Shown here: positions 1 to 8,900 of the stretch, piece by piece
Position numbering within the stretch: position 1 is the stretch's first letter
Layout of the letters: every line of letters starts with the position of its first letter
From: an uncultured Planctomycetota bacterium
GTDB lineage: Bacteria > Planctomycetota > Planctomycetia > Pirellulales > Thermoguttaceae
Reading direction: 5' to 3'
Assembly (NCBI GenBank): GCA_900318195.1
Contig: ONJR01000076.1
Span: 1 to 47,912 of the forward strand
Length of the DNA: 47,912 nucleotides
Notes under the pieces: model-generated
The model's input: only the letters and a program-made list of their open reading frames with translations
Database searches by the model: none
What the model was told of the DNA's origin: nothing
Position numbers and translations under genes: made by a program

Positions 1-36
1 ATGCCGTACAAAACACATGATGAAGGAGAATGCTCT

Positions 37-324
37 ATGTACGATGAATTTTCCATTCTAGTAAGAAATCTGGAAGCAAACGGCGAGGAACGAGGGATCG
101 ATATCGGCGAGAAAAGAGGGATCGAAATCGGCGAGAAAAGAGGGATCGAAATCGGCGAGAAAAGAGGGATAGGTGTCGGCGAGAAACAAAAAGCTCGCTC
201 AGTCGCGCTTCGTCTGAAAAGGAAAAATATGCCGTTTGACGAGATCGTCTCCACGGTAGAAATTGCGCCAGAAACGGTCAGAGAATGGTTTCTGGAGGAA
301 GACGCTAAGCGCAAAAGCAGGTAA
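37..324 (+). CDS. Small GEKRG-repeat protein, Rpn-transposase tail-like
   Basis: A 95-residue product if it starts at the ATG at 37, which has AAGGAG eight bases upstream. The frame stays open to base 1, so the gene could instead be the 3' end of a longer one. Residues about 17-48 are four copies of an 8-residue unit of the type GEKRGIEI, followed by a basic helix and a helix-turn-helix-like end (MPFDEIVSTVEIAPETVREWF). This layout is typical of the C-terminus of Rpn/PD-(D/E)XK nuclease-family transposases, whose tails carry such repeats and a short sigma-like helix pair. No nuclease domain is visible, so this is a remnant, a truncated gene or a stand-alone tail. Function is not assigned. Confidence 0.55.
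   Translation: MYDEFSILVRNLEANGEERGIDIGEKRGIEIGEKRGIEIGEKRGIGVGEKQKARSVALRLKRKNMPFDEIVSTVEIAPETVREWFLEEDAKRKSR
85..180 (+). repeat. Four tandem 24-bp coding repeats
   Basis: Units begin at 85, 109, 133 and 157. The second and third are identical and the outer two differ at several positions. They encode the GEKRGIEI units of the small protein at 37-324. The length is a multiple of three, so copy-number change keeps the frame. Confidence 0.85.
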
Positions 325-543
325 TTTAACAACGGCGCTCGAACATACTGAGGGCAAGAAAGACGAAATAGAAATTTTTCTGTTTTAATGTCGAGAAAGG
401 CGGTTGTTTTGCATACTTAGAAACAGAAGCGGAAAGGACGGCGCAGACGCGCGGTTCTCGCTCGGTAAAACTTAATCTTCAACAATAACGCGCGCTCGGT
501 TACGAACGCCGTACAATCGCATAACCAGAGAAGGAGTTCAGCT

Positions 544-987
544 ATGAAACACAAAATCGCTCTTTGCGCGCCGCTACTCTGCGGGATGCTCGTGCTGACG
601 ATCCTCAGCGCGCAACCGGAACAGGCAAAGGCCGACGGATTCTTCCTGTCAACCAAAGGATTCTCGCTAGGAATCTCAACTCGCCCAACCCCGGCGCCGG
701 GTCCGGTCGTCTACGACGTCGCGCCGCCGCACTATACGCCAGTCGGACCGCCGCCTCACGTGCGAGTCGCGCCGCTCCCGCCGCCGCCGCGTCATTATCC
801 AACGTTCGATCCTTACAGCCGAAGACCGGCTTACTCGCCGCGACTATATCCCGGCGACCAGCGATACGGAGGTCTGACCCCCATGCCGGGTCCGCGACCT
901 GGAGGTCCGATGGGACCTGGCGGTCCGATGGGTCCCGGCGGTCCGATGGGTCCCGGCGGTCCGCGTCCAGGCGGTCCGCGCTTCTAG
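544..987 (+). CDS. Secreted Pro/Gly-rich low-complexity protein
   Basis: A 147-residue protein with a clear Sec signal peptide: Lys at 3 and 5, then a hydrophobic core to about residue 24, with probable cleavage near AKA-DGF (about residue 31). The mature part is rich in Pro, Gly, Arg and Tyr and ends in repeats of GGPMGP. No catalytic domain is recognisable. AAGGAG lies seven bases before the ATG. The start of the mature chain (ADGF followed by GFSLGIS) resembles that of the protein at 1604-2122 (ADGF followed by TSIGIS), so the two are probably paralogues with different repeat tails. Export to the periplasm or cell surface is inferred. Function unknown. Confidence 0.75.
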   Translation: MKHKIALCAPLLCGMLVLTILSAQPEQAKADGFFLSTKGFSLGISTRPTPAPGPVVYDVAPPHYTPVGPPPHVRVAPLPPPPRHYPTFDPYSRRPAYSPRLYPGDQRYGGLTPMPGPRPGGPMGPGGPMGPGGPMGPGGPRPGGPRF

Positions 988-1015
988 GATCGCTTCATAA
1001 GTTTATCACAAAGTC

Positions 1016-1050
1016 AACGCGCTCAGCTCACGCCGAGCGCGTTTTCTGTT
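1016..1050 (+). terminator. Intrinsic terminator after secreted Pro/Gly protein
   Basis: A perfect 9-bp stem AACGCGCTC/GAGCGCGTT (1016-1024 and 1035-1043) with a 10-base loop, followed by TTCTGTTTCTTG. It lies 28 bases after the stop of the gene ending at 987. Confidence 0.75.
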
Positions 1051-1120
1051 TCTTGACCTCGCGCCTACGTTCGTAGAAAACGACGTCCAACTGTGAACTG
1101 TCTTACTTGCATTTCAACGT

Positions 1121-1384
1121 TTAGTCGGCGTACGCTATAATCAGTCTATCCTTGCTCCGCGCTGCACGAACGCCGCTTTCTTCACTCGCAGGTCGCCGCC
1201 GTACGTTCAATTGGAGTCCGTATACCGCGAACTTTCGAGTATGCGCTAAGGAGGAAAATGAATCTTCTTCATCGTCCTCGTCGGTTGAACGGTGAGCGAC
1301 GCCAGCCTCTACGTCGAGCGATATGAACAGAAAACCGAAGATAAATCCGGCTATTATGAAACTTGAGTAAAAATCGTTCGTCAA
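1121..1384 (-). CDS. Doubtful small membrane protein
   Basis: An 87-codon frame with a TTG start. It would encode a hydrophobic segment (about residues 7-25), an acidic stretch (DEDDEED) and a basic end. No Shine-Dalgarno or family match is evident. It is listed only because the 988-1603 gap is otherwise empty and the N-terminus looks membrane-like. It may well be a chance frame. Confidence 0.15.
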   Translation of the reverse strand: MTNDFYSSFIIAGFIFGFLFISLDVEAGVAHRSTDEDDEEDSFSSLAHTRKFAVYGLQLNVRRRPASEESGVRAARSKDRLIIAYAD

Positions 1385-1523
1385 ATGAAATTTTCTGTTG
1401 GCGGCAATCTATTTACGCATAATCAGTAGTGTAGGACGGATACAACGATCACCGCTACGGCGAAAGTCAGAGTCTCCGTCGAACTCATAAAAGATCTTTG
1501 ACGAGCTCTACCTCAACTCACTC

Positions 1524-1568
1524 TTTCCCACCCAAACGGGAAGAATTCTTAATCTTTCACCCAAACGG
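1524..1568 (+). promoter_or_regulatory. Duplicated CACCCAAACGG motif upstream of secreted protein
   Basis: Two near copies of TTTC(CC)ACCCAAACGG, at about 1524-1539 and 1555-1568, sit just upstream of the gene at 1604. The 31-base spacing is close to three helical turns, as would suit a pair of regulator sites. No regulator is known, so this is only a candidate operator. Confidence 0.25.
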
Positions 1569-1603
1569 CGCAACACGTCGCTATAACTTGAAAGGGTTTC
1601 GCT

Positions 1604-2122
1604 ATGAAAACAAACGCTATCGCTAACGCTCGCGGTCGATACCGTCGCATAATCGCCGCAACGATCGCCCTTCTGTTCCTTGCCGCTGGATACGCAAGTA
1701 CGGCAAAGGCCGACGGGTTCTCTTTCAACCTTAATACAAACAAGACCTCCATTGGTATCAGTGTTGGAAATAATCATCCCGGCGGCTTCCATAACGGTCC
1801 CATGAAGCCGTACCCCGGCGGACCCCATGGCGATCCCATGAAGCCGTACCCCGGTGGACCCCATGGCGGTCCCATAAAGCCGTACCCCGGTGGAATCCAT
1901 AGCGGTCCCATGAAGCCGTACCCCGGCGGAATCCATAGCGGTCCCATGAAGCCGTATCCCGGCGGACCCCATGGCGATCCCATGAAGCCGTACCCCGGCG
2001 GAATCCATAGCGGTCCCATGAAGCCGTATCCCGGCGGAATCCATGGCGGTCCCATGAAGCCGTACCCCGGCGGAATCCATGGCGGTCCTATGAAGCCGTA
2101 TCCCAAGCCTTTTATCATCTGA
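1604..2122 (+). CDS. Secreted protein with nine 12-residue GPMKPYPGG repeats
   Basis: A 172-residue protein. Residues 1-36 form a long signal peptide: a basic start with arginines at 10-15, a hydrophobic core at about 18-32, and probable cleavage at AKA-DGF. After a short linker, residues about 63-168 are nine 12-residue units of the form H(G/S/N)(G/D)PMKPYPGG(I/P). The protein ends in KPFII. The rigid, basic, Tyr/Pro-rich repeats suggest a wall, matrix or adhesive role, but this is inference. GAAAGGG precedes the ATG. It is a likely paralogue of the 544-987 protein, sharing the KADGF region. Antisense frames through the repeats also stay open but are shadows. Confidence 0.75.
   Translation: MKTNAIANARGRYRRIIAATIALLFLAAGYASTAKADGFSFNLNTNKTSIGISVGNNHPGGFHNGPMKPYPGGPHGDPMKPYPGGPHGGPIKPYPGGIHSGPMKPYPGGIHSGPMKPYPGGPHGDPMKPYPGGIHSGPMKPYPGGIHGGPMKPYPGGIHGGPMKPYPKPFII
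1789..2112 (+). repeat. 36-bp coding minisatellite, nine units
   Basis: Near-identical 36-bp units, seen as repeats of CCCATGAAGCCGTA(C/T)CCCGG. Units differ mainly at codons for Gly/Ser and Ile/Pro. Synonymous changes (ccc/tcc, ggc/ggt) are few, which suggests recent expansion or gene conversion. Confidence 0.85.
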
Positions 2123-2148
2123 TCTAAGCCGTCTGGCGATTAGAAGCC

Positions 2149-2185
2149 GCCTCGCGCGACGCGAAACGACGTCGCGCGGGGTTTT
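2149..2185 (+). terminator. Intrinsic terminator after repeat protein
   Basis: A 12-bp GC-rich stem (2150-2161 with 2170-2181, one G-T pair) and an 8-base loop, followed by TTTT. It lies 27 bases after the stop at 2122. Confidence 0.75.
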
Positions 2186-2854
2186 AACCGCGACGAACAA
2201 AAAGAAATTGATTTTTGGGAACTACCGAGCGGCGAACGCCTCTAAAGAGTCGTTAAGCGAACATGAAGAAATTAAGTTCTCTTAGCCCAAGAGAAGCCTT
2301 GCTTTAGCGCGCTTGTAAGAGATGGAAGCGATTCACGCGGCAACGGCAAAAAGAAAGAGTAAATCCCGTCGCTTAACCCTTCAGGGCAGGTTCGTCCGAT
2401 ACTCTTGCGACTATGGTCAAAGGAGCGCCTATGGAACACACCTCGCTTCACACTGATTACCTTAACCCTTAAACCCAAGCGAAAGGTTGGGATTTCAGCG
2501 GAGACGGTCTTTCGTTCGACCGTCGGGTCGTCTAGTTGAAACCTTATTTGAGAAAGATTAAGCTCACACGTTGAAACGCAGGCGGCGTTTCTTACGATAT
2601 ATTTAACTTCCAACATATCCGAAACGAACATTTATGTTTTCACCGAGCGTTCAGCTCGCGAAACTCTCCTGCGGCGTCGCGTTTTTTCGCGGCGTCGTTT
2701 TTTTTTCGTTATGCGCGCGACTAACGCCCAAAAAAATCGTCGGAACGCAATGCTCGGACTTGATTTTTTACCGCCAAAAGCGGACAATATAGTAAACGCG
2801 ATCGCACGTGATCGCGTCGGAATCATTCAACCTTACTAAAATAGGAGTACCTTA
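2186..2854. other. Gene-poor gap
   Basis: No convincing coding sequence. Frames on the minus strand up to 119 codons exist but have no recognisable domain or start signal. A T-rich stretch with a G-T-paired hairpin near 2674-2710 could end transcription. AGGAG at 2843-2847 belongs to the next gene. It could be decayed sequence, but I cannot identify an ancestor. Confidence 0.5.
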
Positions 2855-4339
2855 ATGAAAGCTACACGTCGCGATTTCATTAAGACGTCCGCCGTTGCGG
2901 GCGCGGGTTTTCTCGTCTCGACCGGTAATTTTCACAAGCAGGCGCGCGCGTCGGCGTTGCAGGACGTAGCGGTCGCCGGAATCGGGGTCGGCGGTAAAGG
3001 CGGCGGCGATATTTCGCAAGCCGGTCATTACGGCAAGGTCGTCGCGCTCTGCGACGTCGATCGCAATACGCTTGAAAGCAAGCACAAGGAATTCCCGGAC
3101 GCGAAGACTTTCGTCGACTACCGTGAACTCTTCGATCAGATGGGCGATAAATTCGACGCCGCTACGATCAGCACGCCGGATCACATGCACTCGATAATTA
3201 CCGCGAAAGCGATTAAATCGGGCAAACACGTCTATACGCAGAAGCCGCTCACGCGCACGATCTACGAAGCGAGATTGCTAGGCGAGCTCGCGAAAAAATA
3301 CGGCGTATGCACGCAAATGGGGAACCAGGGTAGCGTGGAAGACGGGTTGCGAAAAGACGCCGCGCAATATCGCGCGGGCGTAATCGGTAACGTCTCTGAA
3401 GTCCACGTGTGGACGAATCGTCCGATCTGGCCGCAGGGTAAAGATCGAACTATGACGCTCGAAAAGTTCATTGCGCAGACGGAAAAGGACGAAGACGACG
3501 AAGACGTGCGCAACGACCTCATTAACGAGAAGAAAAAGCAAATCGCCGACGCGCTCAAGCGCGTCGACTGGGACGCGTGGCTAGGGGTCGCGCCGAAACG
3601 CGAATTCTGGCCCGGCGTGTACCACAGTTTCGCATGGCGAGGATGGTGGGACTTCGGAACCGGCGCGCTCGGCGATATGGCGTGCCACAACGTCAATATG
3701 ATCTTCAAAGGGGTCGATCTGCGGAACCCGACGAGCGTCGTGGCGACCAGTTCGGGGCACGATTTCGATTCCTTCCCGGCAAGCTCGACGACGACCTTTG
3801 AGTTCCCCGCCAACGAATGGCGCGGTCCCATTAAGTTCGTATGGTACGACGCTTCGCAAGTTCCGCCGACGGAACTCACGGCGAAGTACAAGTTCGATCA
3901 CATCGACGGCGGCGGCGGATGTTTCGTCATCGGCGAAAAGGGCGCCGGATTAGGCGGAACGTTCCACGCTGAAGGAGGCGCGACGATACCGCGTCTGCCG
4001 GAAGATCAGACGGAATTCGTTATCGCGCCGATCGACGAACAAAAACGCGGCGGCGACGATCGCCACAAGTTCGAATGGTTCACCGCGATCTGGGAAGGCA
4101 AACCCGAAATTTGCTGGTCGAACTTCCCGAATCACGCCGGACCGCTCACGGAAACGATCCTACTTGGCAATCTCTCGATCTGGACGGCGGCAAACGGTCA
4201 AGGCGAAAAGGTCGAATGGGACGCCAAGAATCTCAAGGTAACGAATCTCGCGGATCTCAAGACGCCTGGCGTCGCGGATCTCGTCAAGCCGGTTTACCAC
4301 AACGGTTACGATCCGATCGACGAACTCGACGCGCTATAA
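2855..4339 (+). CDS. Tat-exported Gfo/Idh/MocA family oxidoreductase
   Basis: A 494-residue predicted NAD(P)-dependent oxidoreductase acting on sugars or similar polyols. A twin-arginine signal (RRDFIKT, residues 5-11, then a hydrophobic stretch) indicates export of the folded protein with its cofactor. The Rossmann motif AGIGVGGKGG is at 41-50, STPDHMH at 106-112, and QKPLT at 129-133 matches the family EKP motif, keeping the catalytic lysine. The C-terminal part is the alpha/beta substrate-binding domain. Planctomycetes carry many such Tat-exported paralogues. The substrate cannot be read from sequence. AGGAG sits seven bases before the ATG. Confidence 0.88.
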   Translation: MKATRRDFIKTSAVAGAGFLVSTGNFHKQARASALQDVAVAGIGVGGKGGGDISQAGHYGKVVALCDVDRNTLESKHKEFPDAKTFVDYRELFDQMGDKFDAATISTPDHMHSIITAKAIKSGKHVYTQKPLTRTIYEARLLGELAKKYGVCTQMGNQGSVEDGLRKDAAQYRAGVIGNVSEVHVWTNRPIWPQGKDRTMTLEKFIAQTEKDEDDEDVRNDLINEKKKQIADALKRVDWDAWLGVAPKREFWPGVYHSFAWRGWWDFGTGALGDMACHNVNMIFKGVDLRNPTSVVATSSGHDFDSFPASSTTTFEFPANEWRGPIKFVWYDASQVPPTELTAKYKFDHIDGGGGCFVIGEKGAGLGGTFHAEGGATIPRLPEDQTEFVIAPIDEQKRGGDDRHKFEWFTAIWEGKPEICWSNFPNHAGPLTETILLGNLSIWTAANGQGEKVEWDAKNLKVTNLADLKTPGVADLVKPVYHNGYDPIDELDAL

Positions 4340-4371
4340 TGTCGCGCTCGCGTTACGCGCTTTAACCAGTC

Positions 4372-4402
4372 GACGCCGCGCCGCGCTCGCGCGCGCGGCG
4401 TC
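4372..4402 (+). terminator. GC-rich hairpin, weak terminator candidate
   Basis: GACGCCGCGC at 4372-4381 pairs with GCGCGGCGTC at 4393-4402, just after the oxidoreductase gene. It lacks a real T-run (CGTAGTTTACTT follows), so it may only stabilise the 3' end of the transcript. Confidence 0.35.
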
Positions 4403-4439
4403 CGTAGTTTACTTAGAATACAAGGCGTCCGTAAGCTCT

Positions 4440-5327
4440 ATGAAATACTATATCGTACGATACGGCGCGATGCGCGCGCTCGGCGTTGCGGAGGCGCGCG
4501 AGACTGAGCCGATTCATTTCTTTCACGGCGCGCGCGTCGTCGTTAAGAGTCCGCGCGGGCAAGAGCTCGCGACTATCTTGCGCGCTGCTGAAGAATCTGA
4601 ATTGCACGAGATTCCCAATCTTGCCAAAGAGCGTCTCTCCTTCGTTCGACCGGCGACGCCGAAAGATTTCGACGTCGTCGACCGCAATCGCAAGCAGGAG
4701 CGTCCCGATTTCGCGCGATGCCAGAAGATCATTGCGCGTATGAAGCTCGATATGCAGCTCGTGCGCGTCGAGAGAATTTTGGGCGGCGAACGCGTCGTCG
4801 TTTATTACGTCGCCGACGGACGCGTCGACTTTCGCGAACTCGTGCGCGCGCTCGCAGCCGAGTTTCAAACGCGCGTGGAAATGCGACAGATCGGCGTGCG
4901 CGACGAAACCAAATTACTAGCCGACGCCGGCGACTGCGGACGCGAAGTATGTTGCAACTCTTTTCTCGCCGTCATGCCGCCCGTCTCGATGAAAATGGCG
5001 AAATTACAGAAAGCGACGCTCGATCCAACAAAAGTTTCGGGTCGTTGCGGGCGTCTCAAGTGCTGTCTACGGTTCGAATACGACTACTATCACGAGTTGC
5101 AAGAGACGACGCCTTCGATCGGTCGCGTTGTAACGACGCCGAACGGTCGCGGGCGCGTTATAGCGCAGGAGTTGCTCGCGCAACGCGTCGTCGTTGAATT
5201 CGACGACGGCGGACGTCAAAGTTTTAATATAAGCGAACTCGTTTCACAACCTCCGAAACACGAGAAACCGAGCGGCGGTAAAAAGAGCGGTAAAAAGGAC
5301 GGCAAGAAAAAGTCGCCGAAGGAATAG
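4440..5327 (+). CDS. PSP1/RicT-type cysteine-rich protein
   Basis: A 295-residue member of the PSP1 C-terminal domain family (Bacillus YaaT/RicT). In Bacillus, RicT joins RicA and RicF in an Fe-S complex that affects RNase Y. The family signature is clear: CGREVCC with Cys166, 171 and 172, and CGRLKCC with Cys203, 208 and 209. The PSP1 beta domain covers roughly residues 1-150 and the segment after the second cysteine cluster includes FEYDYYHEL. A lysine-rich tail follows (residues about 273-295). No ricA or ricF partner lies nearby, so the Bacillus role should not be transferred directly. No strong Shine-Dalgarno is seen. It ends 10 bases from the convergent gene at 5338. Confidence 0.85.
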   Translation: MKYYIVRYGAMRALGVAEARETEPIHFFHGARVVVKSPRGQELATILRAAEESELHEIPNLAKERLSFVRPATPKDFDVVDRNRKQERPDFARCQKIIARMKLDMQLVRVERILGGERVVVYYVADGRVDFRELVRALAAEFQTRVEMRQIGVRDETKLLADAGDCGREVCCNSFLAVMPPVSMKMAKLQKATLDPTKVSGRCGRLKCCLRFEYDYYHELQETTPSIGRVVTTPNGRGRVIAQELLAQRVVVEFDDGGRQSFNISELVSQPPKHEKPSGGKKSGKKDGKKKSPKE

Positions 5328-5337
5328 TCGTCGCGTT

Positions 5338-5889
5338 TTACCGAATCAGTAGGCTCTTGGCAACCAACACGGCGACGCCAAGCGCTAAATCGACGAGCAG
5401 CCACGCGCGCGCGCACTCCGCGCGTCGCAACGCGACCTCGACGTCCCCTGTGCGACGCGCGTCGTAAGATAAAACGGCGTATACCAAGCCAATAATACCG
5501 GTCGGCAACCTCCAGAGCAAAACCTCTAGCGCTCCCCAATAGATGAAATTAGGCGTGCGCGCGCGATCCCACGTAGAAGACGGCGCCAACGCGCGCAGGA
5601 TCATATCGCGCGCTAGTCCCAACAGAAAATTCACCAAAGGACGCGCCAGGCGCGCTAGGAGACGACCAGTCGCGACGGTAATCGCAAGTAGACTCGAACC
5701 GATCGTCGAGGCAAACTCGCTCGTCGCGTCGCGAAGTCGGTCGTCGTCGACGCGCTCGTTAGCGCGTGTAAGCGTGAGCTCGCGAGCGGGCGACGACAAC
5801 GCGGACGCGTTCGCAAACGGCGCGCCGCACTGCAGACAAAACCGCGCGCGCTCCGCGTTCTTCGCATGACATTCCAAGCATTCCTTCAT
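5338..5889 (-). CDS. Zinc-ribbon CD225 (dispanin-like) membrane protein
   Basis: A 183-residue protein with an N-terminal zinc ribbon (Cys4, Cys7, Cys18, Cys21), a linker, amphipathic or hydrophobic segments at about 62-100, and a C-terminal CD225-like region at about 113-180. That region has a hydrophobic segment containing LPTGIIGLVYAVLS, then a basic loop with RRTGDVEVALRRAECAR, then a second membrane segment. This matches the bacterial relatives of interferon-induced transmembrane proteins. The cellular role of bacterial members is mostly unknown. The architecture call rests on motif spacing and is moderately sure. Confidence 0.65.
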   Translation of the reverse strand: MKECLECHAKNAERARFCLQCGAPFANASALSSPARELTLTRANERVDDDRLRDATSEFASTIGSSLLAITVATGRLLARLARPLVNFLLGLARDMILRALAPSSTWDRARTPNFIYWGALEVLLWRLPTGIIGLVYAVLSYDARRTGDVEVALRRAECARAWLLVDLALGVAVLVAKSLLIR

Positions 5890-5966
5890 TTCGATCTCTC
5901 CCGCTAAACCTCGAGTTACAATTCCAACCTTCCTTCTCTATATCGGAAGATTCGTCGCCGCAACTC

Positions 5967-5991
5967 AACAGAAAACGCCGCTCACGGCGCG
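5967..5991 (-). terminator. Intrinsic terminator of the alpha-toroid gene
   Basis: Reading the minus strand, a short stem CGCCG-TGAG-CGGCG is followed by TTTTCTGTTG, directly after the stop of the gene at 5998. Confidence 0.6.
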
Positions 5992-5997
5992 CTTAAT

Positions 5998-8900
5998 TCA
6001 TTCTTCGCGCGGCGCGTCTGCGTTCTCGGGCTTATCGGCTTCTTGGCTCTTTTCGTCTTCTGCCTCGGCGCTCGCTTCTTTGGGCGCTTCCTGCTGCGTT
6101 TCGTCTAACTCGCCCAGATCTTCCGCCACGTCGTCAGTCGCGGCGTCGTTGGACGCGTCGGAAGGTTCGCCGCCAAGAACTTCGATCGGAAAACGCGTCG
6201 TCTCTTCCATACGCTGATAGAGCGGCATATGACGGTAATAGACCTCGAGAACCATGCAGTTCAACGACGTCGCATAGAGACGACCGCCCATAACGCAGTG
6301 TCCGTCGGCGTCCTGTGGGAACCAACTGCCGCGCTCGTGTCCGTCCATAATCTGAGCGGCGCACAACGCGTCGCGCGTCTGCTGATTCCACTTCTGCCAC
6401 ATTGCGCCCCCCACGTTGTGCATGAGCTGAGCCGCATAGTAATTGTAGTATGGATTGCCAAACTCAGGTCCTATCCCCGATATAATCGCGGAGCCGCGCA
6501 ACAGCTTCGGATTGTTCGTACGCCAATCGAGATAGAGGCGGCACAATAGACCGATCGCCGTCGTCGCATGGGATTCGCTTGCTCGATTACAATAGTAGTA
6601 TCGCGACTCGTCGTCAAAGGAAACGACGTCTCGCAAGAAGTTGCGCGCCCCGCGAATCACGTAATCGTCGACTTCTAGCCCGCCAAGGGACGCGCTCTTC
6701 AGCGCCATCATCTGCCAGCCGAAGACCGAAGTGTCGCCCGCCTGTTTCGGTGTGTAACGCCACCCGCCGTCGTCCGCTTGCGCCCATTCGATATAATTCA
6801 CCGCGCTCTGCGCCATGTATCCGAGTCGGCGATAACGTTGTTTCTCGCGATCAGAAAGCATAGCGTACGTTTCGCACAACGTTATCGTCGCCAGACCGTG
6901 CGCGTACATATTGCCGGGACCGTCTCGATAAGACAGACCGTTCTCCTCTTCTTTCCCCTGATCAAGTAGAAAATTCAAACCGTCGGCAACGACTCGCTTG
7001 TATTTACCTTGGGTCGGAGTATGCCCCGCCGCTAAAAACGGCAAGATTCCCATCGCCGTCGCCGCTATCTTCGAACCGTTCGTACCGGAATTGCCGCACG
7101 CGCCGCGACACTTCGGACACGCGCGAAGATCGTAAGACCACGACCCGTCGGGGTTCTGATGCTCTGCAAGCCACGCGAGCGCGAGCGCGACCGACTTCTC
7201 GCTACCCTCGCTACCGCCCCCGGTCGCCAGCGCCGCCGCCTTATTGTCGCCGCGACCGGAAAGATCGTCCCCCATAAGCGAACCGAGGAGATTATCGACC
7301 TCGCCGAGCGGCGCCTCCAGTCCGACAGCTGTCTCCGTTATCGAGAGGGGCGCCGCGACGTCTTCGGCGAACGCGGAAACGTCCGGCACGTCCGCTTGCA
7401 CGTTTGTATCGACCTCGGGCGCGTTCGTTGTGTCAATCTCGACCTCTTCGTTCATTTCGAAACTCGCGTCTGGATCGAAGACCTCGTCGAGCACAACCTC
7501 GTCGCGGAAACCCGGTTCGGAAACGACCTCAAACGCATTCTTGACAGGCGTCTTCCATACGAGCAACGCGAGCAATAACGCGATCGCAATATGAAGGGCG
7601 AGGGACATGAGCCACATCGGCGCGTCTTCTCGCGCTTTCTCAAGCGACGATTCGTTATTAAGGAGATCGAGCGTCGCCGCGCCGCTCTGCTGTTTCGGCG
7701 CATGCCGCCCGAGTAATTGCAGAAACGCGTCCGTCGACACGACGCGCGCGTTCGACGTCGCTAGCGTATTGAGATTGAGCGTCGCCGTATTCGCGTTCGC
7801 GCTGAGCGTCGCCAGGCTCGCGGGCTTATTAGAATTATTCGTTTGCGCTGCTGTCGCTAAGGTCGCAAGATCAGCGACGGGCGCGGGCGTGCTTGCCGCC
7901 AACGTCGTTAGTTGAGCGCGCGATTCGCGGCTTGGCTTCGCGTGCGGCGTCGTCGTTTCTTTCGGCTCTTTCTTGCCCTTGTTTTTCGTCTCGTCCGCAG
8001 CGCGCGGGCGCTTCTCCTCGCGTTTTTCGCTCTTCGTACTCTTACGCGCGTCGTCTCGCGAACTAGCGGGGCGCGTCGACGCAGTTGAACTCGTCGACGG
8101 TTGACTTGGCACGATCGGTTGCGTTGGCTTTTCGCGCTTGGCGTGCGTCGCGCGCGAAGGCTGCGACTGCGCGCGCTCGGAGGACTGAGGCGGACTTGGA
8201 TAATCTTGAGTCGACGTAGGCGGTTCCGGCGGAAGCTCGACGACCGGCGTCTTGCTCGGGATACTGCTCGCCGGATCCGCGCGGTCAGGGCGCTCGCTTA
8301 CTTGCGGCGCAACTGGCGGCTCGGGCGTCGGCGGGGTCGGATGAGATTGAGCCGGTTGCGGAGGTTGCGCGACCGGCTGTTGCGGGTAGCCGCTCGGCGT
8401 CGCAGGATAGCCCTGGGGCGCGTAATAATTCGTCGCTCCCGACGGCGGCGTCTGAGGGGGCTGCGCGTAGGGAAACGCGGGATTGGCGCCGCTGTTCGGG
8501 GCAGACCAACTTTGTTGAGGCGCTTGTGGAACGTAATTAAAGGAGGACGGCTGGGGATAGTACGGTTGATTGGGCGCGTTCGGATAATACGTCTGCGGTT
8601 GGTAAGGATAAGGCGGTTGCGCGCCGCCGGGATAGGGTTGGGCGCCGTAAGGATAAGGCGCCGGGCTAGACGGATACTGCTGCCCGCTCGGATACGTGGG
8701 TTGCTGGGGATAGCCGGAATATCCGGAATGCGCTTGCGCAAACGCGCCCGCAGCGGCAAGAGCGGCGAGCACGTCGTTGACGACTTGATCCGCAGCCGGA
8801 GTTAAAGCAGCGGAACCTAATCGCGCTTGAACGGCGGCGGCTATCTGCTCGACCTGTTGCGGCGTTGCGTAGGGCGCGCGTTGTGCAATTGTGGCGCGCA

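Noticed and set aside
1508..2200. 230-codon antisense frame, plus a 114-codon one at 1774-2118, on the minus strand
   Set aside because: They run opposite the 36-bp repeat gene; repeats in multiples of three keep all frames open. Signal peptide and ribosome-binding site support the plus-strand gene only.
2272..2631. 119-codon minus-strand frame in a gene-poor gap
   Set aside because: No domain, weak start and unremarkable composition; not supported.
2674..2710. Possible terminator hairpin
   Set aside because: Stem depends on G-T pairs and lies in a T-rich stretch; no gene clearly ends there.
4718..5197. 159-codon Arg-rich frame
   Set aside because: Overlaps the RicT-like gene in another frame; composition unlike a folded protein.
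8101..8805. 234-codon Arg-rich plus-strand frame
   Set aside because: Antisense to the Pro/Gln-rich part of the alpha-toroid gene; more than a third Arg.
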